NCBI GenBank assembly: GCA_015499995.1
Contig: JADNRV010000083.1
Coordinates: forward strand, 174,245 to 238,244
Origin: Flammula alnicola
Lineage: Eukaryota; Basidiomycota; Agaricomycetes; Agaricales; Strophariaceae
DNA length: 64,000 nt
Reading direction: 5' to 3'
The stretch's first letter is position 1, and every line of letters starts with the position of its first letter. This document shows, one piece after another, positions 11,545-23,392 of the stretch. Both the position numbers and the translations under genes were made by a program. The notes beneath the pieces are model-generated. The model was not told where the DNA came from, did no database searches, and saw nothing but the letters and a program-made list of their open reading frames with translations.

Positions 11545-12620
11545 CTTTTTACTCAGCGCAGTCACCCACTCCCTAAATAATTGGACTTATACCTACTGTA
11601 GGACGGAACATTTTACGATACCTATATATGGACACCTACAAAAATCCGAAAATAAATAGCATGTTCGATACGTTATTGATACACCTTCCAGAAGTAATAT
11701 CAGCCTTCCCAGGTCCATGCTGCTATCTGGTAATCGCGTGTTAGAGTATCTTCCTGGCAGGAAGTCACATCCATGAGAATCAAGAGTGCTGAACAGTTCG
11801 GCGGACAGTTCGGCGGACGTTTTATACTGGGTAGGTTTTTTTTAGCTCCGTGTGACCATCTGTGACAGACCGACGCCCCAGCGCCTCTCCCGTCACCACC
11901 ACCCGACGCCCGTCACCATCGCCCACCCTTTCACCTCCCGTCATCACTGTTTTTCCTCTGTTACATACAATGCATGCAACACCCATGATAATAAATGTGG
12001 CATATTCCATCCTGGTCAAAGCCAAGCATCATTGTCAAATCGTTGTCAAAGCGTGCAACGACACTTCTTGCCATATACACTACAGAGTACCGCCCTCACG
12101 CTTTTCCCTCGCGCTTTTCCTCCCCGTTTGGATGACAAAGTGTCAGCCTTTTCTCTTCTATATATATGCCTGTAAAGTAACAAAAAATATAAACAATTTC
12201 ACCCAGGCTGACTTTGGCAGACATAGTCTGGAGGAAAAGAATGGATTTTTAATGGAAATACTACGTATGGATATATAGCGTCGACGCCATCAGACTTTGC
12301 GTCTTATTGTTCTCGTCATGGATGTTTGGGGCGCGTGGCGCGGCGGGCGGCATGTGGTTGGGGTGACAGACCTTTGTCACGTCTTGCCGCCTAAAATAGG
12401 CAACCGTCCGCCGGACGGTCCGCGGACGGTTCGGCGGACAGTCCGGCACTTTTCGTTCCAGTGGATGGGATGCCCTCCTTCCTGGACATCTGGACAATCT
12501 ACAGACGAGTCTGAGAATACGGCGGTGCAGCCAGAGCAATCAGCAACGACCGCCTAGTTACAAAAGTGCCTTTGTCCGGCCTAAACGGTTACAACGAGGG
12601 CATTTACAAGGGCCACTAGA
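11545..12620. other. Intergenic stretch with GC-rich direct repeats
   Basis: No gene supported. The 14-mer gttcggcggacagt occurs directly repeated near 11797 and 12427, the second inside a dense ccgtccgccggacggtccgcgg palindrome-like run. The repeats could mark a small mobile element, but no target duplication could be fixed. Confidence 0.35.
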
Positions 12621-12623
12621 AAT

Positions 12624-12799
12624 CTGCGTGCCATCTGCGTGCCACTGCGTGCACTTGCGTGCATAGCCTGACCATCTGCGTGCACCTGCGTGCACATCTG
12701 CGTGCGGCTGCGTGCACATCTGTGTGCAACTGCGTGCAGTTGCGCGGGTTTGCGTGCAGACCATATCTTGCCCTCAGGTTCACGCAATTGCGTGCAGTG
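12624..12799. repeat. tgcgtgca repeat cluster 1
   Basis: About a dozen copies of the octamer tgcgtgca/tgcgtgcc spaced by 1-5 variable bases (ctgcgtgcacctgcgtgcac). Open frames here are only repeat translations rich in Cys-Thr-Gln and are not genes. Confidence 0.85.
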
Positions 12800-13349
12800 G
12801 TCATAGAGCAGTGATTTATTGAAATTATGCGTAGAATTAAGTAGGTAGATTTCAAAAGCCCAACTCGCTTGTGGAGTCACATGACCCGCTGATTCCTATG
12901 CCTTGCTCGCAAAAGAGGAATTCTGGAACCCATACCCTCCCGCGATAAAAGAAATTTGGCATACGGACTAAATGGGTTAATAAACACCTTTTTATAACAC
13001 TTTTATAGAAAGCCATGCATCCTTGAGGGTCTGTAACACGAATTAGCACTGGGTAAGTACTGTACTTGAGTACAGACAATATATATACAGGTTGTATACA
13101 GGTACTACATAAAAGCCTTTTTAGCAGCACTTCAGTTTTTGGTCTGTATTTTCTTGATTCTGGGACATTTCCATTTTACCAGAACCATGACCAGATGGGT
13201 GGAGGGAGAAAGCGAATAATAGATGGTGGGTCTGAACTGATTGATATAGAAGGTTGCATTCCAAACTTCCAAACACCGGAACATTCCCTAATCCTCAGTA
13301 GACATAGGGAAATGTCCATTAATCCCCACTAATATAGTTCCTTGGGACT

Positions 13350-13498
13350 CGCGTGCAGCTGCGTGCATGATTTTCATCTTAGCGTGCAGTTGCGTGCATC
13401 TGCGTGCATAATTTTCATCGCAGCGTGCAGTTGCGTGCAGTTGCGTGCGGCTGCGTGACATCTGCGTGCAGCTGCGTGCAACTTGCGAGATGCGTGAC
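13350..13498. repeat. tgcgtgca repeat cluster 2
   Basis: Same octamer and same orientation as cluster 1, irregularly spaced, with an internal duplicated attttcatc spacer. Lies about 550 bp downstream of cluster 1. Confidence 0.85.
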
Positions 13499-13740
13499 AT
13501 ATCGTGACAAATGTCAGTCACTCAAATAGATACGTTCCCACGGCACATGGCACACAAAACCTCGCACCAAAACGGCCACATGTAGCCTCCTTCTTCAAAA
13601 TTAGGTAGAATGGATTTTATTGGTAGTATATTAAACGCAAAAACTATTTATAAGCACTCCGAATTGTTGTGGCGGATGATATATGGTTGACCTGTCTGAC
13701 CTTTCCATAGCTGTGACATCGTGTGACGTCTGCGACGACT

Positions 13741-13800
13741 CTGCGTACTTGCGTGCACCTGCGTGCCACGCATGCACGCAGATGCACGCATGGCACGCAG
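13741..13800. repeat. tgcgtgca repeat cluster 3, partly palindromic
   Basis: The octamer appears first in the forward orientation (ttgcgtgcacctgcgtgcc) and then inverted (gcacgcagatgcacgcatgg), so this 60-bp cluster can form a hairpin. It sits about 90 bp beyond the 3' end of E2. Confidence 0.75.
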
Positions 13801-13891
13801 AAAAACCTGTGCCCCATTTACAAGTATGTATCTTCGGCGCTTATTTATGCCCCTCAGCGGCTCAGCCTGTACCAGCCTACCCGGACCCGAT

Positions 13892-15444
13892 CTAACCCTC
13901 GTATCGTTTTTCGAGCCATCCACGGGATTTAAAATCAGCCAGAATGTCGGCGACGATCTCTGTCAAGTTCTTGTATTCCAATTCTAAAATCTTCTTCCCC
14001 TTGTCGTTCTTGTAAATGTAAGTAAGAGTCTTGTCAAGATCGGGGGTACCCCGTGGGAGCACACCAGACGTGTAGTAGTTCGGATAGAGTGAATAGATTA
14101 GATTGCCTATCATGTAATCAGCAGGGAACTTTCGTGTACCGAAACGAAAACAGGACGAACGCGTTTCTTGGTAAGTGATCTGTCCTATAAAGGGGAAAAG
14201 GCATTGGATCTGTTGGTGTTCTCGGAGAAGAAAAGCAGTCCTTCATCTTACCTGAGGAAATAATCATCCTTTCACCAGCAGCGGCTTCGTTGCTTAGGGC
14301 AAGGACATGGGCCGCCGCAATGTCTTTAACGTGGATGTATCCATATGAATTTTGAAGCGCTTCATCTGGCTGTTCTTTGAATACCATATTGAAGAAGCTT
14401 GCCACCGAAAGGTTTAGATGAGCCGGCGAGTCGACTTCTTGCAAAGGTGGCTATGTGACAATTGTGAAGTTAGAGATTAATGATTCTGGATGAGCATCGA
14501 TGCGATTTAGAATACTTACGCCTAAGACCTAAAATGAGACCCGTCATGAGAAGTCGTAGCGAGAACATACAGCGCGATAATCTTACAAAAGGAGGATTAA
14601 GAGCTACCAAATCCCACGAGATCTCAGCTTTATGGCTGTTATAGAATTCCCAGGCGGCTAAAAGAAAAATGTATGAGCAGCGAGTGGATTAACGTTTGAT
14701 TGATACGTACATCTCTCGGCCAATGTCTTCGAAGCACGGTACTTAACAACCCACGGGGACTTGTTCCCCAGTTCTTTCACAGTGCGCACGTACTCATCTC
14801 CCCAGTTGCTTTCGTCTACCGTTTGTGGGGGTGTCGTGACCGAGCTAACAATGGCGGCGACAGAAGAGGTAAGGACGATTCGTTTAACATTTGTTCTGTA
14901 ACGGTCCGAGAGTCAGTATCCACTATTCAGTGCCAGAATATGGAAAGTAAAAAAGTGTGCGTACCCAGCTTTAAGAGCACTCTGCAAGATTCCTACAGTA
15001 CCATGCACGGCCGGCTTGATATAATCTTGAGATATATTGATGCCTTAGTAAGATAGTGTGTTTGGACCAAGAACGAGAGTCATACATACCATCTGGGTCG
15101 TCACTGGGTGTGCTCACGGGTGATGCCATATGCTCAATTGCATCAACGTCTTTCACGGCTTCATCAAAGGCGCCGTCCTATTAAGATAAGATACGGAATG
15201 TTAATATGGGGAGATGTACGGCAATCCAGAATTTAAGTACCTTCGTGATATCTTCAACGACAACCCATTCAACCTTATCGCCGTACGACTCGAAATACTT
15301 CTTCAAATGTTTCCCTTTCTCTGTCGACCGCACTGCGCCACGAACTGCATAACCTTGTTCAAGCAGTGTGCGGACGACCCATATAGCGATGAATCCATTG
15401 GCACCGCTGACGAGGATTTTGGAACCCGGTTGGACGACTGGCAT
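13892..15444 (-). CDS. Extended short-chain dehydrogenase/reductase, copy E2
   Basis: Paralog of E1, E3 and E4: an NAD(P)-dependent carbonyl reductase of the DFR/Gre2-like group. ATG at 15444 (MPVVQPGSKILVSGANGF), Rossmann GANGFIAIWVVRTLLEQGYA and cofactor segment RGAVRSTEKGKHL. Then DAIEHMASPVSTPSDDPD, the catalytic YxxxK in VKYRASKTLAER (about 14730), HVKDIAAAHVLALSNEAAAG, GVLPRGTPDLD and the ending GWLEKRYEG with its stop at 13892. About nine exons at the same positions as in the other copies, with no frame break noticed. Its upstream region shares two short motifs with the E4 promoter. Physiological substrate unknown. Confidence 0.9.
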
Positions 15445-16433
15445 TGTAAATTGGTGTTTGAGATGTTTATGATAAGTCTCGGCTGTTGATGACTGATAAG
15501 TGAGACGTCGAGTTCTTGATTCTCATGTCGTCCTTTAAATACGACAGTGCTTCCGAAATCCGGTAATGGTCGTATAAGAGCTCGCATGCATCACGCAATA
15601 TCAAAGTGCGGGATGGTGCGGTGACGACGTGCTTTGCGAGAGTTTAGTCATACGAGATATTGATTACTGATGATAGTGAGAAGGTCGTGGCGCCGACGGT
15701 TGCGGATCACCGAGGATAACTTTGAACGCAGAGAAAATTGTTCGCAAGAGCACGTTATGGAGTCTCCAGTGTGCAACTCTACAACGTGTTGTCTTGAAAA
15801 CCCGGGGCAATAGAACAGATATTTGTCGGAGAAACTGCAGTGCTTCAGCGTGCGAAGCTAGATTCGAATTAGATCTCGTTAAGAGAAATGGCAAACCGTT
15901 ATCATACCATTTGCTTTCGCATAGACCAAAATAATCTTTGATGAGATGCGTTATCTGTGCCGCTGGCAATCGGGATGTTGGATCTTTGGAACTCGGGCGA
16001 CACGGATTCAAGCTGTTATATTAGATTTGAGCTGAGTATCTCCATGCCTGGTGAGGTCAAGGTGAGCTTATGGCGTCTGGGCGTGCGATAGTAGAAAGCG
16101 GAGACGTTACGGTTTTCAAAATTTCAACCTTCAAATTCAAGGTACGACTCGGAGGTCCGGACCGTTGGGCAGCACTGCATTTGTCTTTCCGACTCTCTCC
16201 TTGTCAAGAGTTTTTAGAGGTTGTTTGGACGCCTATTCTCTAACACTTGTAACTTTATGTCGTTCTTCTAAACATCTTCGAGTTCTATTTTCCTCCACAC
16301 CTCTCAGAGCTCGAGGATCCAATATCCAGCACTCAATCACCACAGGGATAGCTTTTCAACCGTTTCCTGATAGGTATATGACGCCTTAGGGTCTCGACAC
16401 CTCGCAAAAAGACCTTTTCCCAACCGACTTCCA
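15445..16433. other. Intergenic stretch holding the E2 promoter
   Basis: Upstream of E2 on the minus strand are a TATA-like tatttaaagg (about 15535), tcacgcaatat (15591-15601) and gctttgcgagagtttagtc (15631-15649), both related to motifs upstream of E4. A frame of 115 codons on the minus strand at 15664-16011 has no ATG start and no recognised family, so it is not called. Confidence 0.45.
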
Positions 16434-17300
16434 ATGTCGAATACCCAGTGGCAACTGCCAATCAACAAACAGATTCATCGCACTATACTATGTTTACAGG
16501 TGGTGACAATTTTTCGCGCCTCATTCATTCCTTGAATGCTGTTCCTTCGCCTCATGAAAGGCATTTTGTGCGAGGTTTAATCTCGTACCTAGACAAGGAT
16601 ATTTTGAACGCCGATTTAGCCATTGCAGAACTTCGAAAGATTTGACAAGATTCGAAAACCAGCGCGCAGGCGACGCGCAACCTATGCTACCACTGTTTCT
16701 CCACTACGACATATCCCCCTCGAAATCTTCGGTCATATATTCGTCTATGTCTCAGCAAATGACACGTCGTTTTCCGCTGCGCGCTTCCCATGTCTGTTAA
16801 CTCTGGCGACAAGGATCACTAGCCACATCCGAATTGTGGTCGACTATCAGAGTGGGTCACGTATCATTGCCATCAGAACTCTCCTTGGAGGAGTATATCC
16901 AACATTCATTGTGCACGTTCTCGTCCCCTCTCGCAGATCTTTAAGGAATCACACGTTCCATACGATTCGATGGACGTTGTTCACAAGGTCGCGAAGAATT
17001 GCCAATGGAAGGACATTTCATTGTTCTCTTCCAAAGTCCCGTTTTCGTCGCCTATCATGACATCCCTCATGGCCACCTCGTTAGACGCACTCGAAACTCT
17101 GATACTGGATAAATGCGACAAGTCTCTTTCAGACGAAGACATAGATGACGGGTCGCAGTCGGCGGAGGCCAAAAAGCCACCGACTCTCGAGTAAGTCGAG
17201 TACCTTCTCACATCCGACTCGGTCCGTTCAGACGCACACTCGACCCTCTCGGTACGAGCTTGAAAGCTACCAGACTCAATCGACTTTAACACCAACGCTA
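16434..17300 (+). pseudogene. Decayed F-box/leucine-rich-repeat gene
   Basis: Pieces of a mushroom-type F-box protein lie in order but in different frames. After the ATG at 16434, the frame must shift to read the N-terminal helix (SYLDKDILNADLAIAELRKI). A stop and shift follow at about 16642 before the F-box SPLRHIPLEIFGHIFVYVS. A further shift precedes SELWSTIRVGHVSLPSEL, and another the repeat-like tail SLMATSLDALETLILDKC. At least three breaks are needed, so this is a relic of an F-box substrate adaptor. Confidence 0.65.
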
Positions 17301-17740
17301 TCGCCTGCCGAAGAGAATGTTGTGGTATGTAATTCGGTGCGAATTTTTGTTTGTCGTCTGCAAAGTTTCCGGAGAGTTGGCGTAAGGTCTTGCAAAATAT
17401 GCCCTCTGAGCTCTCCCAACAACGTCAATGAGTGTCTGCTCTCTCTTAATATGCGGATCTATATGTGTGGCCAACATATTCATATTCTCATGCAGCGGAG
17501 AAGTTTCAACTTTCGACCATACAGCTACAGCGTGCTATTCATTTTTTCTTCCGCACTTTCGTCATATATTTAGTACGATCTGTTTTGGGTACATGAAGCA
17601 ATGCAGATTTTAGATTAATCACCTCCTCGCATTCCGTTTTTTTGATAAAACCTTAAGTAATTTCTGGCAGATTTCCAAAAGGAAGAAATTACAGTGACAC
17701 AATCTCCTCCTTTCGATGCCCCCCTCACATACACTCAAGT
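17301..17740. other. Intergenic stretch
   Basis: No supported gene. The left part may be the unreadable tail of the F-box relic. Confidence 0.35.
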
Positions 17741-18591
17741 TCACATCACATCACATCGAGACTGCGTTCCGAGACTGGGATGAGCATCTATATCTTGCAA
17801 ACGAGACAGGTAAGAACAGAATGTTTAACGAAACAGTGTTTCAGGGAAATTTCGAGATAGCTCACCTGGCCTTGAATCAAACACATGATACTCCTTCATT
17901 GTCCAAGGCCAGATCAGTTCCCCGAATCGAGCGCGTTCGGCATCGTACACCAGTACTTCATCATCGCAATGAATGTGGCTGTCCAGATTTATCCACGAAT
18001 CAACCACAGTGGAACCGTCTGCCCTATACAGCCTGGCAACTAACACATGTCCATTGCATAGATTTGCTTTGATAGTCGACGAATGGAATCCGGAAGAGTC
18101 CCATACCAATTTACCTATCGTATATCCACGAGCTGTCAGCCAGAGCACAGAGACAGACTTTCGACGACACGACGCTGACCGTCATTGTTCCCGATATATT
18201 CAGACAGATCCAACTCAGACATCCCCATTTCCGGTTTATCGCTGAAATATTGTAGCCATCTACCATCTCGCAAGGATATATCCACTCTGCTCATATACAA
18301 ACTGGTCATCTGGAGTGATCGCCTATCAGCACCGTCTTGCTGATCTCCGGGACTAGGGTCACCAGCACTGTGCGGCTGAGTAGCAGGAAGTCTATCTGCA
18401 CCATCCTGTCCAGGTGGGTACGAACTCCGAGGGCCGGTGGTAAGGCCAGGTTTTCCCTTCTTCTTTTTGCAGGCGAGGCGGTGTGTCGCCCAGTGTGCAG
18501 TTTGACATTCGCGAGAGCAGTACTTGATAGATCGGCACCCTGAGCAAAGTTTGAGGTCATCCACTCGTTGGCAACGCGCACAAGAGTCCAT
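17741..18591 (-). CDS. MYND-type zinc-finger protein
   Basis: ATG at 18591 opens directly into a MYND finger with the Cys/His spacing CARC ... CSGC...YCSREC...HWATHRLAC (residues about 4-41), a protein-interaction zinc module. A Pro/Gly/Asp-rich linker follows, then an unrecognised C-terminal domain (SEYIGNND, then ARGYTIGKLVWDSSGF, HVLVARLYRADGSTVVDSW). Two short introns fit. One of about 50 bp (donor gtcagc) removes the stop that otherwise ends the first frame. Another near 17868-17790 leads to a last exon ending at 17741. The product is about 260 residues. MYND-only proteins are greatly expanded in Agaricomycetes; function unknown. Confidence 0.78.
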
Positions 18592-18793
18592 CTTTCGATA
18601 GTGAATGATGGAACGGTGGGTCATGAGGAACTAGGGGGTATCGATGTAAGTCGAATGTGGATTTTGATAGGAGCGTATAGAGTGGAAAATCTGACCAACC
18701 CATGCCGTCACGGTATACGTATTTTCGCGTGTTTCCGGGTTTTGTCAAGCGTCAATCAACTCAGGCTCTGCCCAAATTCCACTTGACCCCTGT

Positions 18794-18997
18794 TTACCCT
18801 CGGGCTTGGAGAATGCTCGATATCGAACGTTGCCAACTGCAATGGCGATCAAATATGAAGGTATAGTAACGGGTTGAATAATCGTCAGGGTACAGGAAGC
18901 GTGTAAAGGCCGAACGCTCAGTCAAATGCCATGTTCTGTTGCCATAAGTATCAGCATAGTTCGCCTGAGAGGCTGTACCAGCCAAGATATCTGCCAT
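18794..18997 (-). other. Small open frame, unrecognised
   Basis: Starts with ATG and runs 67 codons (MADILAGTASQANYADTYG...). It lies between the ice-binding protein and the MYND gene on the same strand. It could be a small gene or a first exon of something unresolved. No family recognised and no splice evidence fixed. Confidence 0.3.
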
Positions 18998-19306
18998 TTA
19001 CTACAAAAGTCAAATTTGATAAGTGGGCGATGAAGGGAAGGTGAAGACGGAGAAGACATCACGGAGTTCAAAACGACGGAAGAGATAAGATAACTGATAA
19101 GATCAAGAAGGCCCTGACACCTTTATCTTGCCTTTATCCCAAGTTAAGCCGAAGCTACAAAACTTTTCTCTGTCCGGCACTACACTAATACGTCCAATGC
19201 GAGGTACTAATCCGTACTATTTCTTTATTTACATAACCCGAAATCCTTTTGAGCACGACGCTTATTGAAGTTAGAACTTAGGTCATAGGACTACATATTG
19301 GATGTC

Positions 19307-20291
19307 TTAAAGAGACACAATAGCCTTCTGCAGTGTAACAGCAGTCTGAGAGAGGATGCGCCCGTGCAAAGTCGCACCAGTGTTGAGCGCCACGGAGGTA
19401 GCACCCAGAATGATACCGTTGAAAACGGCGGTGGAGCCAATGACCACATTGCCAGAGACAACCCAGACGATGTTCTCCGCAAGTGCACCACCGATGAGGG
19501 TAACTGTCTTTCCGGATGCCACGGTGAGCGTGCCAGCAACCTGGAAGATCCAAGCTGAAATCAGACGAAGCAGGTCAATCATTATGTCAAGTATGGTGGG
19601 GTGCAAGGGACGCTCACTGTCGGTGATACCACCGGATATGGTAATACTAGTCGTGATATCAACATTGCTGGTCCACTTGTAAATTCCTGGTGTGAACGTA
19701 AGGCCGCCAATGGTACCTATATCAACAAATATGTCTGAGCTAACAAAATCAAGCAGAACAGCGTATAAATGCATACCAGCACCGAGCCCAATAGCAGTGG
19801 GGTTCAGGCGACCAGCTGCATCGTTGAAGGCAGTAATCATAGCACTTTCTGATGTCGTGAGGGTTGAAGGCGTCGGGCTGGTGAAATCCGCGGCCTCAAG
19901 GGTTCCAACGACTTGAGTGGATAACGCGGATGTCCCGCCCAAACTTCGAATGAGCGAGAATCCAGTGAAAGCGAGCGAGGAGGCAGGGCTGAGGCCAAGA
20001 TTTCCAACTGTACACATAAAACAAGCCAGTAAGACCTACGGATGGTAAAATAAATGCGATAATACTGACTGATCGTCGAAGGTGGGACGGTAGAAACACC
20101 CGACTTGGCTAGTATAATGAAGTTTCCTGCTGCGCCTAGGGCGACTGCAGGAGGTCCTAACGCAAGGCAACTTGTCAGAGTCTGATACAAAAGACGTTAG
20201 TTGAAGTGACTATGTAAAAATCGCTGGCAGCACTGGATATGCTCACCATCAAGCCAAGAGCGACAACCTTGAGGAAAGTATTGGGTGACAT
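19307..20291 (-). CDS. Secreted ice-binding (antifreeze) protein, DUF3494 family
   Basis: DUF3494 proteins form a flat beta-helix that binds ice and blocks recrystallisation, usually outside the cell. Exon 1 is 20291-20247 (MSPNTFLKVVALGLM) and joins TLTSCLALGPPAVALG, giving a signal peptide. Mature protein motifs follow the family order: AAGNFIILAKSGVSTVPPST, GNLGLSPASSLAFTGFSL, MITAFNDAAGRLNPTAIGLG, GGLTFTPGIYKW, ITISGG, the splice-restored DTWIFQVAGTLTVASGKTV, AENIVWVVSGNVVIGSTAVF, GIILGATSVALNTGATLHGR and ILSQTAVTLQ. Five exons, about 245 residues, matching the family's usual single-domain length, with no frame break. The family is patchily distributed and widely thought to have spread by horizontal transfer. 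Ice binding in this organism is inferred from family membership. Confidence 0.9.
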
Positions 20292-21389
20292 GATTGGGAT
20301 AAGGATTTAATCGAAGAGGTTGATTAACTGAAGATATATCATGTTGGAATACAGGCTTTTATAAAATTTGAGAGCTAGTCATACCGACTTCAAGGACAAC
20401 CACAAACGTTTGAAGATGGAAAGAGTCGTCATCCCTGCGTCATCCCTGTCAGATGTAAATACATTGTGTTGGAAAATTAATGATCAATCTTCATAGGAGG
20501 CTTCGAGGTCCGGGGTATCTTCATCGTGCACCGACACAATGGGCTTGTACGATCACCTTCAGAATTAGAGCATGCAGGGGAATCCCCAAGAGAAAATAGA
20601 CACCGTGTAAGTATTAGAAGATTCGCCAACCTGAGCGCATTACTACGACACAGGACTGAAGCCCACCTATTGATCCGTCACAGATCGCGGCTTAGACTGG
20701 TGACCGATCTTCACGCGAGGGTTTAAAATAAGGCACAGAACCTCATTCAAAAACCTTCATACGAACGCCTGGGTCCCAGGCTGACTGACAGACAATCCCC
20801 GTCACGGTGCGAGCTTCGACCAGAGTGTTAACTGCCGGGCATCTGATTATAGGAGACAGTAGGAGACTAGGCCCATATAGGAAAGGGACAAACAGTGGAG
20901 CATCAATGGTATGTATTCGCACCTTGCTTCCGATAGGTAGTCTAACCCGGCCTCACGTCTAACTATCTGCAGAAATGCAGTCGAGAGGGTCTTCCTTTCG
21001 TCATATGTACAAGTAGGTGACGATAGCATGACTGTGACCAAGACAACTTATTACTGGTCGGCAGCTAAAGTGGAGGCCCCGAGTCACATAAGTAGTACCG
21101 CGTTTCGCAAAAGTTTCGACTTTTCATAAATCGCAGTCAATCGCACAAAGACGCTGAAGACTTCCAAAAAAATAATCGTTTGTATACTCGTACATGTCAT
21201 ACAATGACATTTAAATCGTGTTTTTCGTCATCACGAACTCATCCTCCGAGTCCTCGATCATGCCTTCTCCCTTACGGCGTTGCCAGTGACTCCGCTAACA
21301 TCATGGATAAGTCCGGAGTCATCCATGCGCATACTGGACAACGAAAAGTAATCAGTAACCTTTGAGACGATTGTAAGGCCAAAGCAGAC
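20292..21389. other. Intergenic stretch upstream of the ice-binding gene
   Basis: No supported gene. It should contain the ice-binding protein promoter near 20300-20420; no motif was assigned. Confidence 0.45.
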
Positions 21390-23392
21390 TTACAGAGTTT
21401 CGTCTTGAAGATCGGTGTGGTTTTTGACGCGCATATGGACTATGGGGAGCGCAAAGACAAGACCAGCCACAAGAAGCACCCAAGTAGAGATAAACATATT
21501 CATGAATCTTGGCGTTCATCTGTCAGCACCATACAGTGACTGTTACATATGAATGATGTCCAACTTACGGCGTCTTTACTCCGTCCGCTCTCCAGGCGCC
21601 CGCTGCACCAGCCGATTGGATGGATTTATCTGAAATGAGGATGAATGAGGTAATTATAATGTATCGATAGAGAAACATAATTGGCATACAGAATCCCGTA
21701 AAGTGAGCCAGCTTCGCAGGATCGTTCGACATGGCGCCCATGATCCAATAAGCGGTGGTTTGCCACATAGCATCGAGCAGACCACAAAAGATGTAAAGCA
21801 TAATCCTGCCGCCATAACCATGGTCAAAGATATCGATTTTAACGGCATCTGAAGGAATAGACGCTCTCGTGTATTGTCTGTAAAATTTAGAGTGAATTCA
21901 CTCTCGGCACGGACAAATTGCGTACTTTTGATAGAAGAAGGCCCAGATGTGTACAATAAATACCATGAGGAGTAGAACGGTCCAGCCCGAGAATGCTCGG
22001 GCACGACGAGAGATAGCCGGTTGATCGAGGAGAGCCCCGATAGCGATGGATCCTACGATCTGGGAGAGCCAATAAACGAGGTCATTGAGCGAACGGGCGC
22101 GGACGTTGAACAAGGCGGAATTGTAGTCATTGAATTCTGTTCATGCAAATCACAAAAAAATCATTCAGTTATTTAATTATCGACCGCCGTAGGCGCCAAT
22201 AGGGTTAGACGGCAACTCACGCCAGGTGTAGAACCAATTTGAAGCCAAAAACATGGGGAAGAGCAATATTACCATCGGGTCTGTGAGCAGTGTCACCCAA
22301 AGTCCGTAAAGCTGGGTCTTCCAGGAAGGATGCCTAGAGGTGGTCACTTTCGTTCCGTCGGTACGAATCATTTTCTCCGGGTCGGCCATGGACATAGGGA
22401 TAATAATGCCGATAAGAGTGAGGACGAGGAAGCCGATCTAACAGTGAGCTCATGAGAAAGTGTGAAGTACAAAATGCTGGATCGAAGTCATACATATGTG
22501 CCATTTCCGACTACGAAGTAGAAATCGTATCAGAGAAGTTTATCTCTCTTCATAATAAAACCTACCAGAATTGGCCTGCAGAAATACCAAATGAGCTAAA
22601 ATTCTGCCATGTGCACATTAGAACTATGCACCTGAGAATGGAAATTTTGTCCGAGGGATACTGAGGCACCCACAACTGCGCCCAAATTGAAGACAGCCCA
22701 GAATATACCGATGAATTTTCCCTTTTGGCCCTCGGTTGCGTAAGCTAACATCAAAGAACCTTGTGCCGTCCACAGGAAGCCTGCGCAAATTCCTAGAATG
22801 GCACCAGCTGCGATGACGAATGCGCCGGCATGCGGATGGATATTCATTGCACTGGAATCACGAATTGGGACGCGGATCAGCATTCGGGTTGAGATCTGGG
22901 ACTGGTGGACGTACAGGAAGGCACCAATGTATAGCGAGTAGCCAGTGGTACCGAGAAGGAGAGTGAGGCGAGAGCCTAATTTGTTGTTGACTGAACTGAA
23001 GATGGTATCAATGTTAAAGAACGTGTTTCTCGACGTGGAATTTACCCAGAGAAGAATGCTCCTGCCGCGAAGGTGGAGTAATGAGCAGCATTGGCGTTTG
23101 CGCTTGTAGTCGAATCGACTTGTCCTCCTGCCCCGAGACCATTCAGAGCATTAAACAGGCCTGAGTGGAGATTTCAATGAGTCGTCCTTAGCAAAATGAC
23201 CACAAAAAAAATACCAGGACCCATGAAGCACACAAATCCCAACAAAACTACTTGCGTAAGTGGGTGATAATACATGCCCTTGAGTCGTCCAATAGGACGC
23301 TTATAAATCGCGACCTGATTCTGAGAGCCACCGTCGCTACTACCGCTGTTGTACCCGGAGCCTTTCTCTATGATGTTGTCGTTGTCAGTCAT
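21390..23392 (-). CDS. UNC93-like major-facilitator membrane protein
   Basis: Polytopic plasma- or endomembrane protein of the UNC-93/DUF895 branch of the MFS fold. Fungal members are uncharacterised; animal relatives regulate channels or receptors. ATG at 23392. The hydrophilic N-terminus contains SGSSDGGSQNQ, then YHPLTQVVLLGFVCFMGPG (span 1), a conserved LFNALNGLGAGG, NAAHYSTFAAGAFF, GAILGICAGFLWTAQGSLML, IFWAVFNLGAVVGASVSLG, LFPMFLASNWFYTW, FNVRARSLNDLVYWLSQIVG, ALLDQPAISRRARAFSGW, IFCGLLDAMWQTTAYWIMG and GAWRADGVKTP, all hallmarks of this family. At least nine exons. The tail ends HTDLQDETL with the stop at 21390. About 11-12 membrane spans expected. Substrate unknown. Confidence 0.88.

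Noticed and set aside
12558..13521. Minus-strand frames rich in Cys-Thr-Gln-Leu-His over the tgcgtgca clusters
   Set aside because: Pure translation of the octamer repeat in all frames; no start context or non-repeat domain.
15664..16011. 115-codon minus-strand frame
   Set aside because: It begins at a TTG, has no recognised family and lies in the E2 upstream region.
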